64,000 nucleotides of DNA from Crocodylus rhombifer (Eukaryota > Chordata > Crocodylia > Crocodylidae). Made by a program: the position numbers and the translations under genes. The stretch spans positions 248,001 to 312,000 of the forward strand of contig JAVSML010024699.1 in the NCBI GenBank assembly GCA_038503035.1, given 5' to 3'. Of this stretch, positions 1-12,160 are shown piece by piece. Numbering within the stretch: the stretch's first letter is position 1; each line of letters begins with the position of its first letter. The notes beneath the pieces were generated by a model. That model saw only the letters and a program-made list of their open reading frames with translations, was not told where the DNA came from and ran no database searches.

Positions 1-25
1 TGTGATTTAAATGAAATGTCACCAT

Positions 26-167
26 CAATAATAATAAGAATAATAGGCTTATTCCATCTGTCTAAAGCACTCTGATTGGTTGTCTCGGCAGCCAATCACA
101 ATGCTTACTGAAACAACCAATCAGAGTACTCCAGGGAGACAGAATAAGCATGCTGTTATTATTATAG
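26..167. mobile_element. Palindromic MITE-like hairpin with CCAAT motifs
   Basis: The two halves of this segment are imperfect inverted repeats about 55 bases long. The best arm is 68-84 against 114-130, with 16 of 17 bases pairing, and the arms continue outward into matching ATTATT-rich ends. Three CCAAT or ATTGG motifs lie at 75-79, 92-96 and 117-121. It has no coding capacity. The fold-back shape and size suit a MITE; I could not fix a target-site duplication, so the boundaries are approximate. Confidence 0.55.
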
Positions 168-1016
168 AAGATCCTGAGGCATTTCAAACAGATATGCAGG
201 CAAGTCGGAGCAAGAATGATGTACTAGGGCCCTCTGCCATGGAGCGGGTAGGCACTGCCAAAGCAGGGGAAAAAAAAGTGGTGAGGGGCCCAATCCTTCC
301 CCACCCACCCTGGAGCCAGTCTACCTTTCCCACAGCTGAGTGGTGAGCTGGCAGTGGGCCCTGAGGTGAAGAGGGGCCCTGGTGCCTTCCTCTGTGGTGG
401 TAGTGCACCCTGGGACTGCCCAAGCAGGATGCCAGTGGGTGGGTGCTGCTGGGGGGGGGGTCCCACCTCCATGGAGGGAAGCACCAGGGTCCCCCACAGC
501 TTGGGCTGCCTGACCAGCCAGCAGCTCACTCCCTGACTGTGGGAGATGCAGGCAGGTTCTGGGAGAGAAGAAAAAAAAGAAAAAAGATCAGGACCCTCGC
601 CACTTTTATTTTTCCTCAGTGGAGCTTGCCCACGCAAGCTGCTGCTGGTAGCACAGCCCCTGAGCTGGAGGGAAGGGGAAGAGGGGCCCAGTGCTTCCCT
701 CCACAATAAAAGTATCCTCTGAGGCTGCCTGGGTGGGGTGCCATCTGCACGGGTCCAGCCCCAGCTCCTAAGTAGCACCCGCCAGATCCAATGGGGAAGC
801 TTGGCTTTGATAGCCTTCTAGCTCCTGGTACGCTGTCCGTGCCACCTTCCTACTGCCTGGGATCAGGCTGGCTGCCCCCAGAAGGTGGCAGGAGGATGGC
901 TGGGTGTGCTAGCAGCTGGAGAAGGCAGTAGAGATCGTGTGAGGGGCACTTGCTTCCCTGAGCATGCCTGAGCTTCCAGCACCCCAGAGACTATCTCCAC
1001 CGTCTTTTCTGGATAG
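168..1016. other. GC-rich unclassified segment, no gene
   Basis: This stretch is GC-rich and repetitive in feel, with recurring motifs such as AGGGGCCC and blocks of G or C. Open frames on both strands here are low-complexity Pro/Gly/Ser/Leu readings with no domain, so I treat none as a gene. It is probably the interior of a transposon, but I did not recognise the family. Confidence 0.4.
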
Positions 1017-1213
1017 CGCCCTTGTACATGTGAGGAATATCATTGTAATTTGTTATGTAGCAAACTAAAATACATGGGATGTGTTTTAGTTTGCTATGTA
1101 AGAAGTCATTTAAATCGAAATACACCACTGAAAGTGTAGGCTGTTACGCAATGAAATTGTTAAAAAGGGCAATTAAACCACCAAAAGGGGAAGTTTCCTC
1201 ACATGGACAAGGG
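1017..1213. mobile_element. MITE with 19-bp terminal inverted repeats
   Basis: The ends 1017-1035 and 1195-1213 are inverted repeats matching at 18 of 19 positions. Inside, a second inverted pair at about 1053-1105 repeats a TTTAGTTTGCTATGTA-like motif. There is no open frame. The nested palindrome and short length suit a non-autonomous DNA transposon. The target-site duplication is unclear. Confidence 0.6.
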
Positions 1214-1445
1214 CCCTTAGTCACATTTACAAGGGCTCTCTTATTCTAGGACTATAAATAAGTCACAAGGTCAGACTTTTATGTATTTATATTCCTATGC
1301 CTGTGTTTACACATGGACAGCTTTATGTAGCCTTTTTGAGGGTGAGAAGTTTTAATTCCATTAAAGTATTTGGTCAAAGGATAACTAAAAATCCTGCACT
1401 TAAATAAACACTTTTGCAATAAAAATGTTATCACAAATCTTTTGT

Positions 1446-1548
1446 GGGTTTCACCTAGTATATATCTAGTGGTGTTTCATTTTAATCATGAATTACTTTT
1501 TTATATCTGAAAAATAGGGAATTTTTTATCAGAGAACCAGGATCCCCA
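1446..1548. mobile_element. Old short hAT copy, CAGGGATCC family
   Basis: The interior (about 1462-1535) matches the short element at 33109-33238, including the CTAGTGGTGTTTCATTTTAA block and the TTTTTTATCAGAGAA block near the right end. The right terminus reads CAGGATCCCCA, one or two changes from CAGGATCCCTG. The left terminus is strongly decayed. It is an old, non-coding copy of the family that also occurs at 31366 and 33109. Confidence 0.6.
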
Positions 1549-3690
1549 ATGATATGCCTTTTTCAAGGCCAGATTATGAATCCTTTATTCTCATTTATGA
1601 GCGGTTACTTGCAGGAGTAATCCAAATAACTTCAATGCAAAAAACTGCTCACTAGTGGGATTAAGGGGCTCATGGACTGTCCCCACATGATTCTGGCATG
1701 TTAGAGGTGGCAGATAGAGGGCAGATGAGAACTGGAAAGCAGATAGTTTATATACCATGCTCTCTGGAGAAGAATTTAAAGTCCACCATGGCATACTGTT
1801 GTAGAGATTAATGTGATGCAGACCTGCATTACATTCCTCATTATAGTATTATTTCTATATTGAATATTCTATATTCTATATATATTACATAGAGAGGACA
1901 GGGATGAACAACCACAGTATGGGGAGCTGCTAGACATGTTGGGGGGTATATCTAGAAAGAAAATGCTTTGTAGGTCTAGTTTAGAAGCCATAACATGAAA
2001 CACTCTTGTGCTTTTGGGCACTCCCCAGACTACATACAGCCTCATCATTTTGTTTTGCATGAAGCCATCATCTCAATGTATATAAAAGGAAGATGCAAGA
2101 TAAACACATCCAGCCTTTTTGTCTAACAATATATCTTTTTTCATGAGTTCTTCCCATGAAAGTAAAGATTGAGCCCATAAAGATGGGGTTTTGATGTCAG
2201 AAATGATGAGCAATTAGAAAGGAGACAGACATCTTTTGTTTACAAAGAAACACCTTGGTACTCATCAGTGATGATGGGAAAGGAACTACACAGAGAAATG
2301 TGTCAGACTAATGGGGTTTTGGTGAAATAAAGTTTTGAAGTTTGTCTGAGTGTGACAACTATTTTTTACCCCTTGTTCTTGATCTTACAAAGGCTTTGCT
2401 TAAAATACACATCAGGAATGTCATATTTTAATGAAGGAATTGTTCCATACACATCTACAATGCTTGTGTTAGAGAATTCTAATGTACATACAAGATAACG
2501 AGCAGGGGAAAATAATGAACTCTCAATGTGTCCTTGTTTATGGAAAAAAATAACAGATGAAAATAAGTGTACACATTACAGCAGGAAGGCACCAGCAAAC
2601 ACTTTGGCTTTGAAATTATTATGACAAGCATTGATTCTGTGTATATCTCTGTGGTATTGGGGGTTTTGGATGACTGGAGATTGAACTTGTGCTTATATTC
2701 TTGGGGTGACACAGTGGTATTTTTCAACTGAAAACTTAAATTCAGGGCAAATTCAGCCTGGAAGTAGGCAGATCTGTGGAGTTATAAATTGGTATTGTAC
2801 CTGATTATACTAGGACTGAATTTGATCCACATCCTTGAAGTAAGTGATAATATCTTGGTAGGATTCAACTCTGAACCTTAGCCAAGCACTAATAGAGTTT
2901 AAATATTACTCCTTTTGCCTGCCTGTAGTCTTTATTATAATAGAACTATTTTATGACTAAACACATTTCATCTTAATCCCTTGTCTTGAAGACAAAGAAC
3001 TAGCTCAGACTTTAATGTGGGTTGTACATGCGCTGAATTATATAGTAAGGTAAATTTGTGTTCTTTTGCTGTCAGACAATAGCAGTTAACTGTAAGGAAA
3101 ATGTTTCAAGAAAAGTTTAAGTTACATAATTATTCAAAATACTTTAAGCTTTTCTAACCATTGAAAAAAATTCCTTGGGGCATGTAACAATTTCATAAAC
3201 ACAGAAAAATCCTAGGTAAAAATTCCAAACTTTTGCTGCAGTTTCAAAACTGTATACTTTACAGTGGAGTATGTGAAATGTGTGGCATCCCTAAACAGGT
3301 TGTAAAATGTGAGCATTTTATACTTTATACTTGTATATAAATCCCATCTATCTATATCCTGATATTCTAAATATCAGTTGCAACTGGAGGATACACTGGG
3401 GGTTTTTTTAAGTTCTAACTAGTTTACTCAAATTGATCAGACATGTATTAAAGCTGATGTCTACGCTTACCTTTATTCAGAGAATTGCCTAGTGATAATG
3501 GTTCTGTAAGTCTACAACCTTCTCTTCCCTCAGATTTCTTCTAAAGATCCACCTCTTCCATGATGTCTATAAGAAATCAGACAACTAATGATGCTCAAGA
3601 GGTAGCTGAGAATAGTCAGCATATTATTTTAATAATAAATGTATAGCATGATGATATCTTACTATGCTCTTCATGTTAATTGTGTTTTAG
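1549..3690. other. Intergenic DNA, nothing recognised
   Basis: AT-rich single-copy-looking sequence with scattered stops in all frames. I see no exon, RNA gene or clear repeat boundary. Confidence 0.5.
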
Positions 3691-4495
3691 ATGGCAAGCT
3701 CTTTAGACTCATAGACCACATCCCCATGAGCAGGAGTGTGCAGTTGCCATGGGGGGCGGGGAGGGGGAAGCAGCAGCACACATTTGTGCCACTGTTTTTT
3801 GCCCAGTACATGCTCCTGCTTGTGGTGTTAGCACAGGGAAAAATGCTCCGGGTCAGGCAGGGGAAGCTAGGCCCAGCCTTACCTGAGGCTCCCGCAGCAG
3901 CAATCTGGGTATGAACAATGCATGCCCCTGGAAGCGGGGGGGCCATGGCAGTGGCAGGAGGGCAGTGGTGGCGGCAGTAAGTGGGAGCTCCTGCAGATGC
4001 CACCAGTGTTGTTGGTGACGGAGGGGGAGGGGTTGGCGAGTGCTGATCAGGGTCAGCAACCACCCACAGATGTCACCAGCAGCAGTGGCAGCAGCCAGTG
4101 GGGATCGCTGACCTCCCACAGACTCCACCAGCAGTGTCGGCTGTGGGGGGGATGGTGAGCAGAGGCGCCTTTTTGTAGGGGGTGCACAGCCACACTCAGG
4201 GGGTGCACATGCACCCCCTATGCATCACCCTTGAATCTGGGCACACTGAGCCTGGCTGGCAGCTGGAGAGTGGTTCTAGCCAGCCAGGCTCCAGTTTTAG
4301 GCAGTGCACACTGCTACCATGTGGACCACCCCACTTTTTTCTGGCATGGGTTTTTTTGATGCCAAGATGTCCCAGTGCCAAAAAAACCCTGCCACGCTGC
4401 AAATTAACAATGTGGCAAATATCTGCATGTGCAGTTTGTGGCACTGCAGCACTGTAAGCTGCACACGTACACTTGTCTGGATGTGCCCATAGTGT
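3691..4495. other. GC-rich transposon-like segment
   Basis: The segment is abruptly G-rich (for example GGGGGGCGGGGAGGGGG near 3752) within AT-rich DNA. Its right part (about 4175-4490) ends in a motif whose reverse complement, TGGGCACATCCAGAC, loosely matches a decayed copy near 4176, suggesting terminal inverted repeats. Frames here are low-complexity and have no domain. The family is unknown. Confidence 0.4.
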
Positions 4496-5084
4496 CTTTG
4501 CACTGTTTGTATGGATAGTAACAAAATGAGGTCCAGATCATGAACCTTTGCATGTTATAAATATATAATTAGTTGGATCATTCAAAAATAAATTAGTGCT
4601 TTGCTAAGACAGCTATTGCTCTTTACCAGCAGCTAACATGACAGTAAAACGGGGTCTGTATTTGTGAGTGTATTTTCTGTATTCAGCATTTGCCATAGCT
4701 TCATCTAAACTGAGATTAAGATGTCATATTAGCACTAGAATAGTCTAGCAAGTGTTACATGTATTGTTTCTTGTCCATTCTAGATTTTCAAAACAAGTTA
4801 CTTAGCGTGTTACATACCGTGTGGTAGATTGGACTCCTATTGCACCTCTTCTTTTAATTTTAAGCACTATTGTAATAGCAGATTGGGGCTTTAAATCTGT
4901 TAGATCTGTAATTTTATAAGGTTTATATATTCAATTACATCTGCTTGAACTGTTTTTTTAAAAGTGGCTATTATGCATGTCTATATGTAAGCATCAGTTT
5001 TAGGTATAAAAGAAAGAAAGTTCACTTTTAAAAGAGAGGATGGGAGACTTAAGATTTTTTTTAAATGTGTTCTGGGTGTGGGTG

Positions 5085-5395
5085 GCTGGGGGTACGTTAA
5101 TTACAGCAGCTCCAAGACCTGCTCTAATTAAAACACTGCAGCATCTAGTGTATCAACATCCCTGTGCTTCAAAATGGTAGGGGTGCTTTAACTAAAGCTT
5201 GTCAAACCAGCTTTATTTAAAAACACTCCTGTTGCCATTCTGAAGCACAGGGACACTGATACACAAGACATGGAGGCTGGCTACAGCGTACTAATTAGCA
5301 TGCTCCAAAAGACTTGATTAAGCAAGTCTGCTCTAACATGCTGTAATTACAGTGCATTGGAGCAGCCTCCTGGCACATCTACAGGCATCCTTATT
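5085..5395. mobile_element. MITE copy 1, TTAATTA-rich palindromic family
   Basis: This segment shares most of its length with 5983-6275: a GGTGCTTTAATTA-like left part, an inverted middle built of TTTAACTAAAGC and GCTTTATTTAAA motifs, and a right part ending in ATTGGAGCAGCCTC. The middle is self-complementary. Non-coding. The style resembles the MITE-like repeats reported as abundant in crocodilians, but I cannot confirm the family name from sequence alone. Confidence 0.6.
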
Positions 5396-5982
5396 TATCA
5401 GGTTTTAGGATGTAAGAGTGAAAGCAAAAGGCAAGGTCAACAAGCTTATGATTGGTAAATGAGACTGGAAACCTCAGTGACTTGCACTGTCATCTTCAAT
5501 CAATTAAATAAACTGCTTGCATTATTTGACTCTGAATATTTTATGTTACAAAAAGTCTTCCCTTTACCTTTTGGATCCTGGATCAGTTCAATTTAATACA
5601 TTTCAAAATTGTTTGATAACTCTGAAAAGTTCAAATCAAAATGTTTGTCATTTCTTTTATTTGCAAGTGGAATTGTGTCATTTTAACATTTGTTATGGCT
5701 GACTGCACCACGCAGGGAAAAGTGTTGTAAATTTTGATACAGTGCAGCTGCACAAACCATTATGAAAGTGTCAGTTTTTAATTGGATGGTTGTGTGCTTT
5801 TGTCTCTAAATCTGTATTTTATCCATGACTGTTTAATATAAAACAGAAACAGTCTGGGGAGCAGGGAACAGACCTCAGGACTCCTCCCTCCCAGATATGT
5901 GCCCTGAGAAGTACAAAGGTACAACCCTAAGTTTCCTGAAACTTTTAAATAAAGTACAGTACTTGAGGCATTTATAAACATG

Positions 5983-6275
5983 CTCCAGGAGTAGGGAGGG
6001 GGTGCTTTAATTAGAGCAGCTCTCAGAGCATCCCATGTATCAGCACCCCAATGCTGAAAAGTGGTGGTGGGGTTGCTTTAAGTAAAGCTCATTGAACAAG
6101 CTTTAGTTAAAGCATCCCCGCCACCATTTTTCAGCATGGGGACATTGATGCACAAGATGCTGGAGTGTGTTGGAGCACGGTAATTACTATGCTTCAGCAG
6201 AGTCAATTAATCAAGTCTGCTCCAATGAACTGTAATTAGCGTACATTGGAGCAGCCTCACTGCTCTTGTATAGGC
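5983..6275. mobile_element. MITE copy 2, same family as 5085-5395
   Basis: Colinear with the copy about 0.9 kb upstream and in the same orientation, including GGGTGCTTTAATTAGAGCAG at the left and ATTGGAGCAGCCTCACTG at the right. The two copies differ throughout, so this is an independent insertion or an old duplication, not a recent tandem duplication. Confidence 0.6.
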
Positions 6276-6645
6276 CCATAAGTAGCAAATGCACTGTTGC
6301 CCAGGATTAGGCAATAGCTGAGTGAGCTTTTAAAGGCTGTATTATTGGACTTAGGCACCTAAATTCTAAGTTCTACTTGATACACCTAAGTTCTTTATTT
6401 CGTCTGGCCCAAAGCTCCTAAATAACCTAATGAAGGACTTTTCAAGATTCACTGTCCTGAGAGATCTGACTATTCATAGAGATAGCACATTTAGCAAAGA
6501 AGTTCCCAACTGCCAAATGACAGACAATTTTCTGAAATTGTTTTTGCCACATCTGCAAAACTGAATGCATACATCTTTTGCTTGTGGTTGTTTGATGAAC
6601 TCTTTCTAGTGAAACAAAAAGCCATTTAAGTGGCATACCTTTGAC
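6276..6645. other. Intergenic DNA, nothing recognised
   Basis: No coding or repeat signal that I can support. The last eight bases (6638-6645, cctttgac) are the left target-site copy of the hAT element that follows. Confidence 0.5.
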
Positions 6646-7971
6646 CAGGGGTGGGCAAAGTACGACCCACGGGCCGGATCCAGCCTGCAAAGTCATTCTA
6701 TTCGGCCCTCAGGGCCCCTAAGAAAATATAGACAATTAATATTTCTCTGCCCTTGGTTCCTGTCAAAAATGCAGGAACCAAGGGCAGTAGGACCCAGGAG
6801 AAGGCCAGCGGGGCCCACCTGGTCCCGCCCCCCAGCTGGAAGCCCCAGACAGGGTTTCTGGGCTGGGAGCACCCCTGGCGCGGGAAGGTCAGGTAAGTGG
6901 GTGGGGGGACCCTAGGCAAGGAAGGAACATGGTGGGGGGAAGCGGACCGTCCCTGTCCCACACCCAGTGCTCCATGCTGCAGCTGCTTGTAGCCCATGTG
7001 GGGCTGCCTGTGCCCACTCTGGACAGCCCCATGTGGGTTGCAGGCACCTGCCACATGGGGCACCGGGCGTGGGAGGGGCCGCTTCTCCCCCATGCTCAGC
7101 TTTTCCCTGGGCTTCTTCACTGCACACAGAAAAGTGGCCCCTCGCCTGTCCCATGGCTGGCGCTCCCTGCTGCAGGTGCTTGCGGCCCACGTGGGGCTGT
7201 CCGGAGCAGGCACAGGCAGCCTCATGCGGGCTGCAAGCAGCTGCAGTGCGGGGTGCCAGGCATGGGGCAGGCAAGGGGCTGCTTTCTCCGTCCCCTGCGC
7301 TCAGCACCACCTTGTAACCCAGCCCTGCTGCCAGGCTGGCAGTGGGGCAGGTTACAAGCTGGTGCTGAGCGCAGGAAAAAGCAGCCCCGCACCCGCCCCA
7401 AGGCCTGTGCCCTGTGCTGCAGCCACCTGCAGCCCACATGAGGCTGCCTGTGCCTGCTCCAGACATCCCCACATGGGTTGCGAGCACCTGTAGCATGGGG
7501 TGCTGGCCATGGGGCCACTTTTCCCCACGCTCAGCACCAGCTTCTTCCCTGCCAGCAAGCAAGGGGTTGGAGCTGTGCACTGCCCCCCACCTGTACCACT
7601 GGGCTGGGGAGCACTGGGAGTTGGTGGGTGGGGAGCCAGTGGGAGCACAGGGCCCACACTGGTGTCTTTGGGCCAGTGCTGGTGGGGTCCAGAGCAGGGT
7701 GGCAGGAATGTGGGGTCCCAGCCAGCAGGGGCTCTATGGAGCCAGGCCAGCTCCCCCCTCTCCTTGCTGGTGCAGCCCAACCCAGCTCCACAGATCATTG
7801 CCAGCCTGCGCCCTGCTCTTGGCCTCACCAGTGCTGGCCCTGGGACATTGGTCCCAAGATGGTGACCAGGGGGTGGGGCACCTGTCAAGGGGCGGGGCTA
7901 CCCATGTGGCCCTCGACAGCCTGCCAAAACTGGGTAAGCAGCCCTCCGCCCAAAATAATTGCCTGCCCCTG
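6646..7971 (-). mobile_element. GC-rich non-autonomous hAT element, copy A, complete
   Basis: The element begins CAGGGGTGGGCAAAG and its other end reads, in reverse, CAGGGGCAGGCAATTATTT. It is flanked by a perfect 8-bp duplication, cctttgac, at 6638-6645 and 7972-7979, which fixes both boundaries. An 8-bp duplication and CAG...CTG ends are hAT hallmarks. Relative to the copies at 40439 and 42465 it is inverted. A short hairpin (6750-6784) lies near the low-coordinate end. Three roughly 80-base inverted-repeat units occur at about 6976-7054, 7167-7246 and 7416-7496. The long overlapping open frames on both strands are by-products of GC richness; no transposase is present. Confidence 0.9.
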
Positions 7972-7979
7972 CCTTTGAC

Positions 7980-10148
7980 ATTCTCAAAATTCACCTTCAG
8001 ATATTCCCAACCAGCTTAAAGCTAAAGCAGCTTCTTGGATCCAGCTGCATCCTTTGTCTCCCTTTCAGACATAATCGCAACAACCCAGTAAAGGCCAGTG
8101 GAAGTATTTCTGTATTCTGCCTAATTTACCCAAATTGTCTATGCATACACTTGAACATGAATCTTGCCTCATACAAAGAGCTTTTGGCCTACTTTGTTTT
8201 CTAAATCATTAAAAAGGGTGTTGTGGAAACCAAAGAAATCTCACTCAAACCTTTAAAATGTGCTTATTAAATGCCACTTACTCTCTAATTCCCCTTTCTT
8301 GGTAAGGTTATTGAAAACCCAAGTTTTAGCCTGTCAAAATTTAAAATATAGCACTCTCATATTTCAGACCTGAATGTGGTACCTAAATAGCTTCAAGGAA
8401 TGTTGCTTGTGGGTCAGGACATTGTGGGAATACTTTCATCTAGGCAACAAGAATACTTTCATCTAGGCAACAAGTAACAAATGAGCTTTGCTGATACCGT
8501 TACATTATTCTGCAACCTTCAAAACTATTGATCTTATGATACTGACAACTAATATGCAAGTTATTATGGAGTAAACGGGACAACAGTATTTGTGATCCAC
8601 TTGTTCCTGTCTAGGAGTCTGGATGAGCACATGTTCTTGGTCAAAACCTTTAAATAGACAAGTTATCACTGTCATGCATTTAAACATGATTGATAGTCTC
8701 TTCTTAAGGAAAGCTTAGGTTTGGGAGTAGCAGAGGTGTTGTGAATTACAAATGAGATTTTGAGCAGATTGTATTGTACCTCCTGGCACCATGCCTTGCT
8801 CATGCCAATGCTCTAAACGACTCTCATTAACACCAAGCTCACCCACACCATCTCTAGCAAAAAAACACAAGAGCTGTAAACTGAATAGAATACATGCAGG
8901 ACAGCATTCTTTCCCTTTTTAGATGTGCTGTTTCCAAAGATAAATAACTTTCTAGATTGTTACAGTCACATAGTATGTAATTTAGAGAAATCTTTAAAGC
9001 CAACATAAAATGTGTATGGAACAAAGGATGCTGAAATTATAAAAAGAGCTGCTAGTAAAGATTTTAGCAAGATTCACTTCATAATAAATCATGCAAACAA
9101 TGAATTACAACTTATACCAGCCAAAATGAACTACTTGGGTTAGACCTAATATAATGCTGTTATTCTTAAAGTCTGTTTGTTAATGATGTTCCCATTATTT
9201 TCTTTCTTTCAGATGCACGTGATTAAATATTCTGCGTAAATACTGGAGATGGAGAATACTGCTATTTCATATGGCTGACAGAACTCCTTGACTACAGGAC
9301 AGGACTGATGGATAGATAAATATTAGGAAACAAATGGTTCTGCTTAATTGATGTTCTTCTTATAAATGTAATATATATTCCATGTCTTCAGAGCATTCCT
9401 AGAAATATATAAGTGCACTTGGTTGAAGTATTATCTCTATGGAGATATTTAATACATAATAAAGTCTGAGAACATGTCCACACAGTACAATGAATATTAG
9501 GAAACTCTGGACTTTGTTGCAAATTTAAGAAAAAGTTCTTTCAACTCTTACAAATCCTAACTTAGGAGTTAGTTTGTTAAATAATGAATTCAGAGTCCCC
9601 ACATGCTATATGTTTTGCACCTGTCCGTATCTTTTCAGAAAGCACCCTTTAATTGGCAGTGGGACTTTTACTAGTGAGCAGCAAATAATCTGAGTCCTTT
9701 TTAGGAAAACATCTTTGATTTTTATGGCTCCACATTAGGGAATTTCTGTTTTTTGAAACCTCTGGCTCGTATTATACAGGACATCAGACTAGAAAATAAT
9801 CTGTGACTACCAGATATGTATTAAATCAAACTCAAGTAATGCTCCTTAATTCTTTTATTCCCCACCCCCTTTGTAAATTAACATAGGTGTTCTTACTCTT
9901 TTACTTCCACTTTAGTGTTCATTATAATGAGCAGCTTTAATGTACATTTCTGAGAATTGTGAGGACTTATGGCAAAATCCTCATAAAGTTGGTTCAAATT
10001 GGAACTTTAATTTCAAAGGAGATCTACTTTTTCTGGTAAGAATTGTATATACATTTTACCATTGATAATCATAGTGAGGAAGGAAGTGTTTTTAGGTCAC
10101 CCATCACCATACTATCTTAGCACCTTTCAGGTATTGATAAATAAAAAT
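7980..10148. other. Intergenic DNA with a 23-bp tandem duplication
   Basis: AT-rich sequence with no supported gene. The only clear structure is a perfect 23-bp direct duplication, 8428-8450 followed by 8451-8473. Confidence 0.5.
8428..8473. repeat. Perfect 23-bp tandem duplication
   Basis: Two adjacent identical copies beginning GAATACTTTCATC. No divergence between the copies implies a recent slip or duplication. Confidence 0.9.
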
Positions 10149-11202
10149 ACCATATTTACTGGAATATAAGCTGAGAATGTGTTCCCCATTCAACATGGGA
10201 GGAAAAACTTCTCATTTTAGAATCAAGTATGTGTCAGGCAAGCAGCTGCTGCAGGTCCAGATGGGGCCATGTCGCAGTTAGGGGGTGCACAGGAGAAAGT
10301 GGGGAAAGGGGGCTGTGGCATGGGGGGAGCATTAGGGAAAGGGCAGCAGTGGGGTTGCAGGGAAGAGATTCACAGAGTGAGGGGGACATGTGGAAAGGGA
10401 CACGGAATGAGAGGAACTCAGTATATGGGGAAAGCATGTGTGCTTCAGGGAGAACACACGGAAGGAGCACATGGTGCATGGGAAGCATAGGGGAAGGGAC
10501 ACAGAGGATGGGGGAAGTGGAGTGCAGAGCAAGTGGGGCACAGGGATGGGGTACACAGCACATGGGGAGTGCAGGGGAAAGTATATGCAGTGCTGGATGG
10601 AGCAGAGGGAAGGGATGTGTGGAGAAAGAGGAGTGCCGTGGGGAAAGGAACACCCAGGGGAAATGGAGCATGGGGCAAGAGGAGCACAGGGAAGGGGAAT
10701 GTGGTGCAGGAAGGACACAGGGAAAAGGATGCATACAACTGAGAGCTCAAGGAAGAGATGCATGGAGCAGCAGGGGAGCAGCTGCAGTTTCAGATCCCAA
10801 CTAGAGCTGGAAGCTGAAGCCAGAGCATCACTACTGCCTGACCTGGCTAGGTGCTTTATGCCCCCAGTGGAGAGAGCTGCAAAATGCAAGGAGGACAAGT
10901 GATAGGAGAAGGCAGGCACTGGAGGAGGGATGGGCAGCAGCGGGGGTAGGCATGAGTGGGGGCTAGTGTCAAGTTTGGGGGGACAAAGAACATGGGACAA
11001 GCTGTCTGCCCCTCAGCCACTGCTTCCCCTGCCACTACTTTCCATGTGGCAGTGGTGGGAGGGATGAATTTAAGAGGACCCTCCAATAGCTAGAATCTAG
11101 AGACGGAAAATTAAAACAAATTTATAATTTTCTATGTCTACAATCTAATAATTGGAGGGTTGTCTTAAATTTGGGGTCATCTTAGATTTGAGTTAATATG
11201 GA
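10149..11202. mobile_element. TIR DNA transposon with purine-rich repetitive core
   Basis: The ends are inverted repeats: the left begins ACCATATTTACTGGAATA and the right, reversed, reads CCATATTAACTCAAATC, with about 17 of 22 positions matching. Between them, 10240-10760 is an extremely G/A-rich run of loosely repeated GGGGAA, CATGGGG and GAGCA motifs. The 191-codon open frame on + across this core is low-complexity Gly/Arg/Ser/Glu and not a credible gene. No clear target duplication, so the superfamily is unassigned. Confidence 0.6.
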
Positions 11203-11499
11203 AACAATTTTTTTCTTCCCCTGCCCTATTCCTAGCCTATAGGACTAAATACCCTGATCAGTTTATAGTTATGTAGTTTTGTGCAGGTATATGAAAAAAT
11301 TATTGAGGATAAACCAAGTCAAAAAATAGGTTTTGCGTTTAGTTCTAAATGCAGTGAAGTTAGTAATCACTTATCTTTTGTTAACATGAATCTGGTCCAG
11401 CTTCTGTGGAGGTTAGGACTCCTGAGAACCTGGGTTCTAGTTCAAGCAATAACTTTGCTGTCAGGTGCTGATGAAGTAAGCACTGCAAATACTCATAGA

Positions 11500-12160
11500 C
11501 AGTGCTAATAAGAAGTAAAGTTGTAGAGCTTCATGTAACCCACTTTGATTTTTTTTACTGTCTCATCAGCTCTCCAAATGGTTTCTTGTAGATATTCAAT
11601 AAGATGGAGAAGAGAACCAAGCCTCTGGCACTCTACAAATGGAGATCTAAGGAATGGAAGAATATTTATCCTTAATGACTTTCTGTGTGGTCTGAGAAAA
11701 ATGACTTGACTGTGTTCAGGGATTTCACTCGAGCTCTTCAGCTTTCTGGAAGTCAGACAGAAATAACTGGTCAATGGTATCAAATGCTGCAGAGATGCAT
11801 CTTGCGATGGTGAAGACAAATGGATATTTATTGTCTATGGACATGAGAAGGATGTTAGTTAGAGCAATAAGGGCTCTTACTGTGTCGAGTATTGAGTGTT
11901 CCAGGAGACTGGTATTTGACAAAGAACCCAAGAAGGCTCGTTTTTGACAAATAATTCTTGATCAGGTTGCTTATCAAATAGCTGAGTGGTAATTTAAGGG
12001 ATCTGTAACATTGAATAGAGATTAATTTAGTACTGATCAGTCTGTGCTCTTCAGATTTGATGATATCTTCCTTGCAAATGTGTGAAACTGGCAATTGTAG
12101 CATTACAAGGCTTTCTACCCACAACCACCTTCTCTTAATTATGTAGCTTAAACTCAACTG
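11500..12160 (-). mobile_element. Decayed L2-like LINE fragment
   Basis: Read on the minus strand, 11725-11860 encodes a stretch ending SAAFDTIDQ, matching reverse-transcriptase motif A of L2-type LINEs (usually LDLSAAFDTIDH). Downstream, near 11540-11640, the nucleotide sequence still resembles the family's VPQGS...LFNIYM block and the segment leading to the ADDTQLY box, but frameshifts and changes have destroyed it. The catalytic aspartates are lost. It is an old fossil with no open full-length frame. Confidence 0.6.

Noticed and set aside
224..778. 184-codon frame on the minus strand near the window start
   Set aside because: Low-complexity Pro/Ser/Leu reading of GC-rich repeat-like DNA, with competing frames on both strands.
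10229..10804. 191-codon Gly/Arg/Ser-rich frame
   Set aside because: Product of the purine-rich repeated core of the TIR element at 10149-11202.
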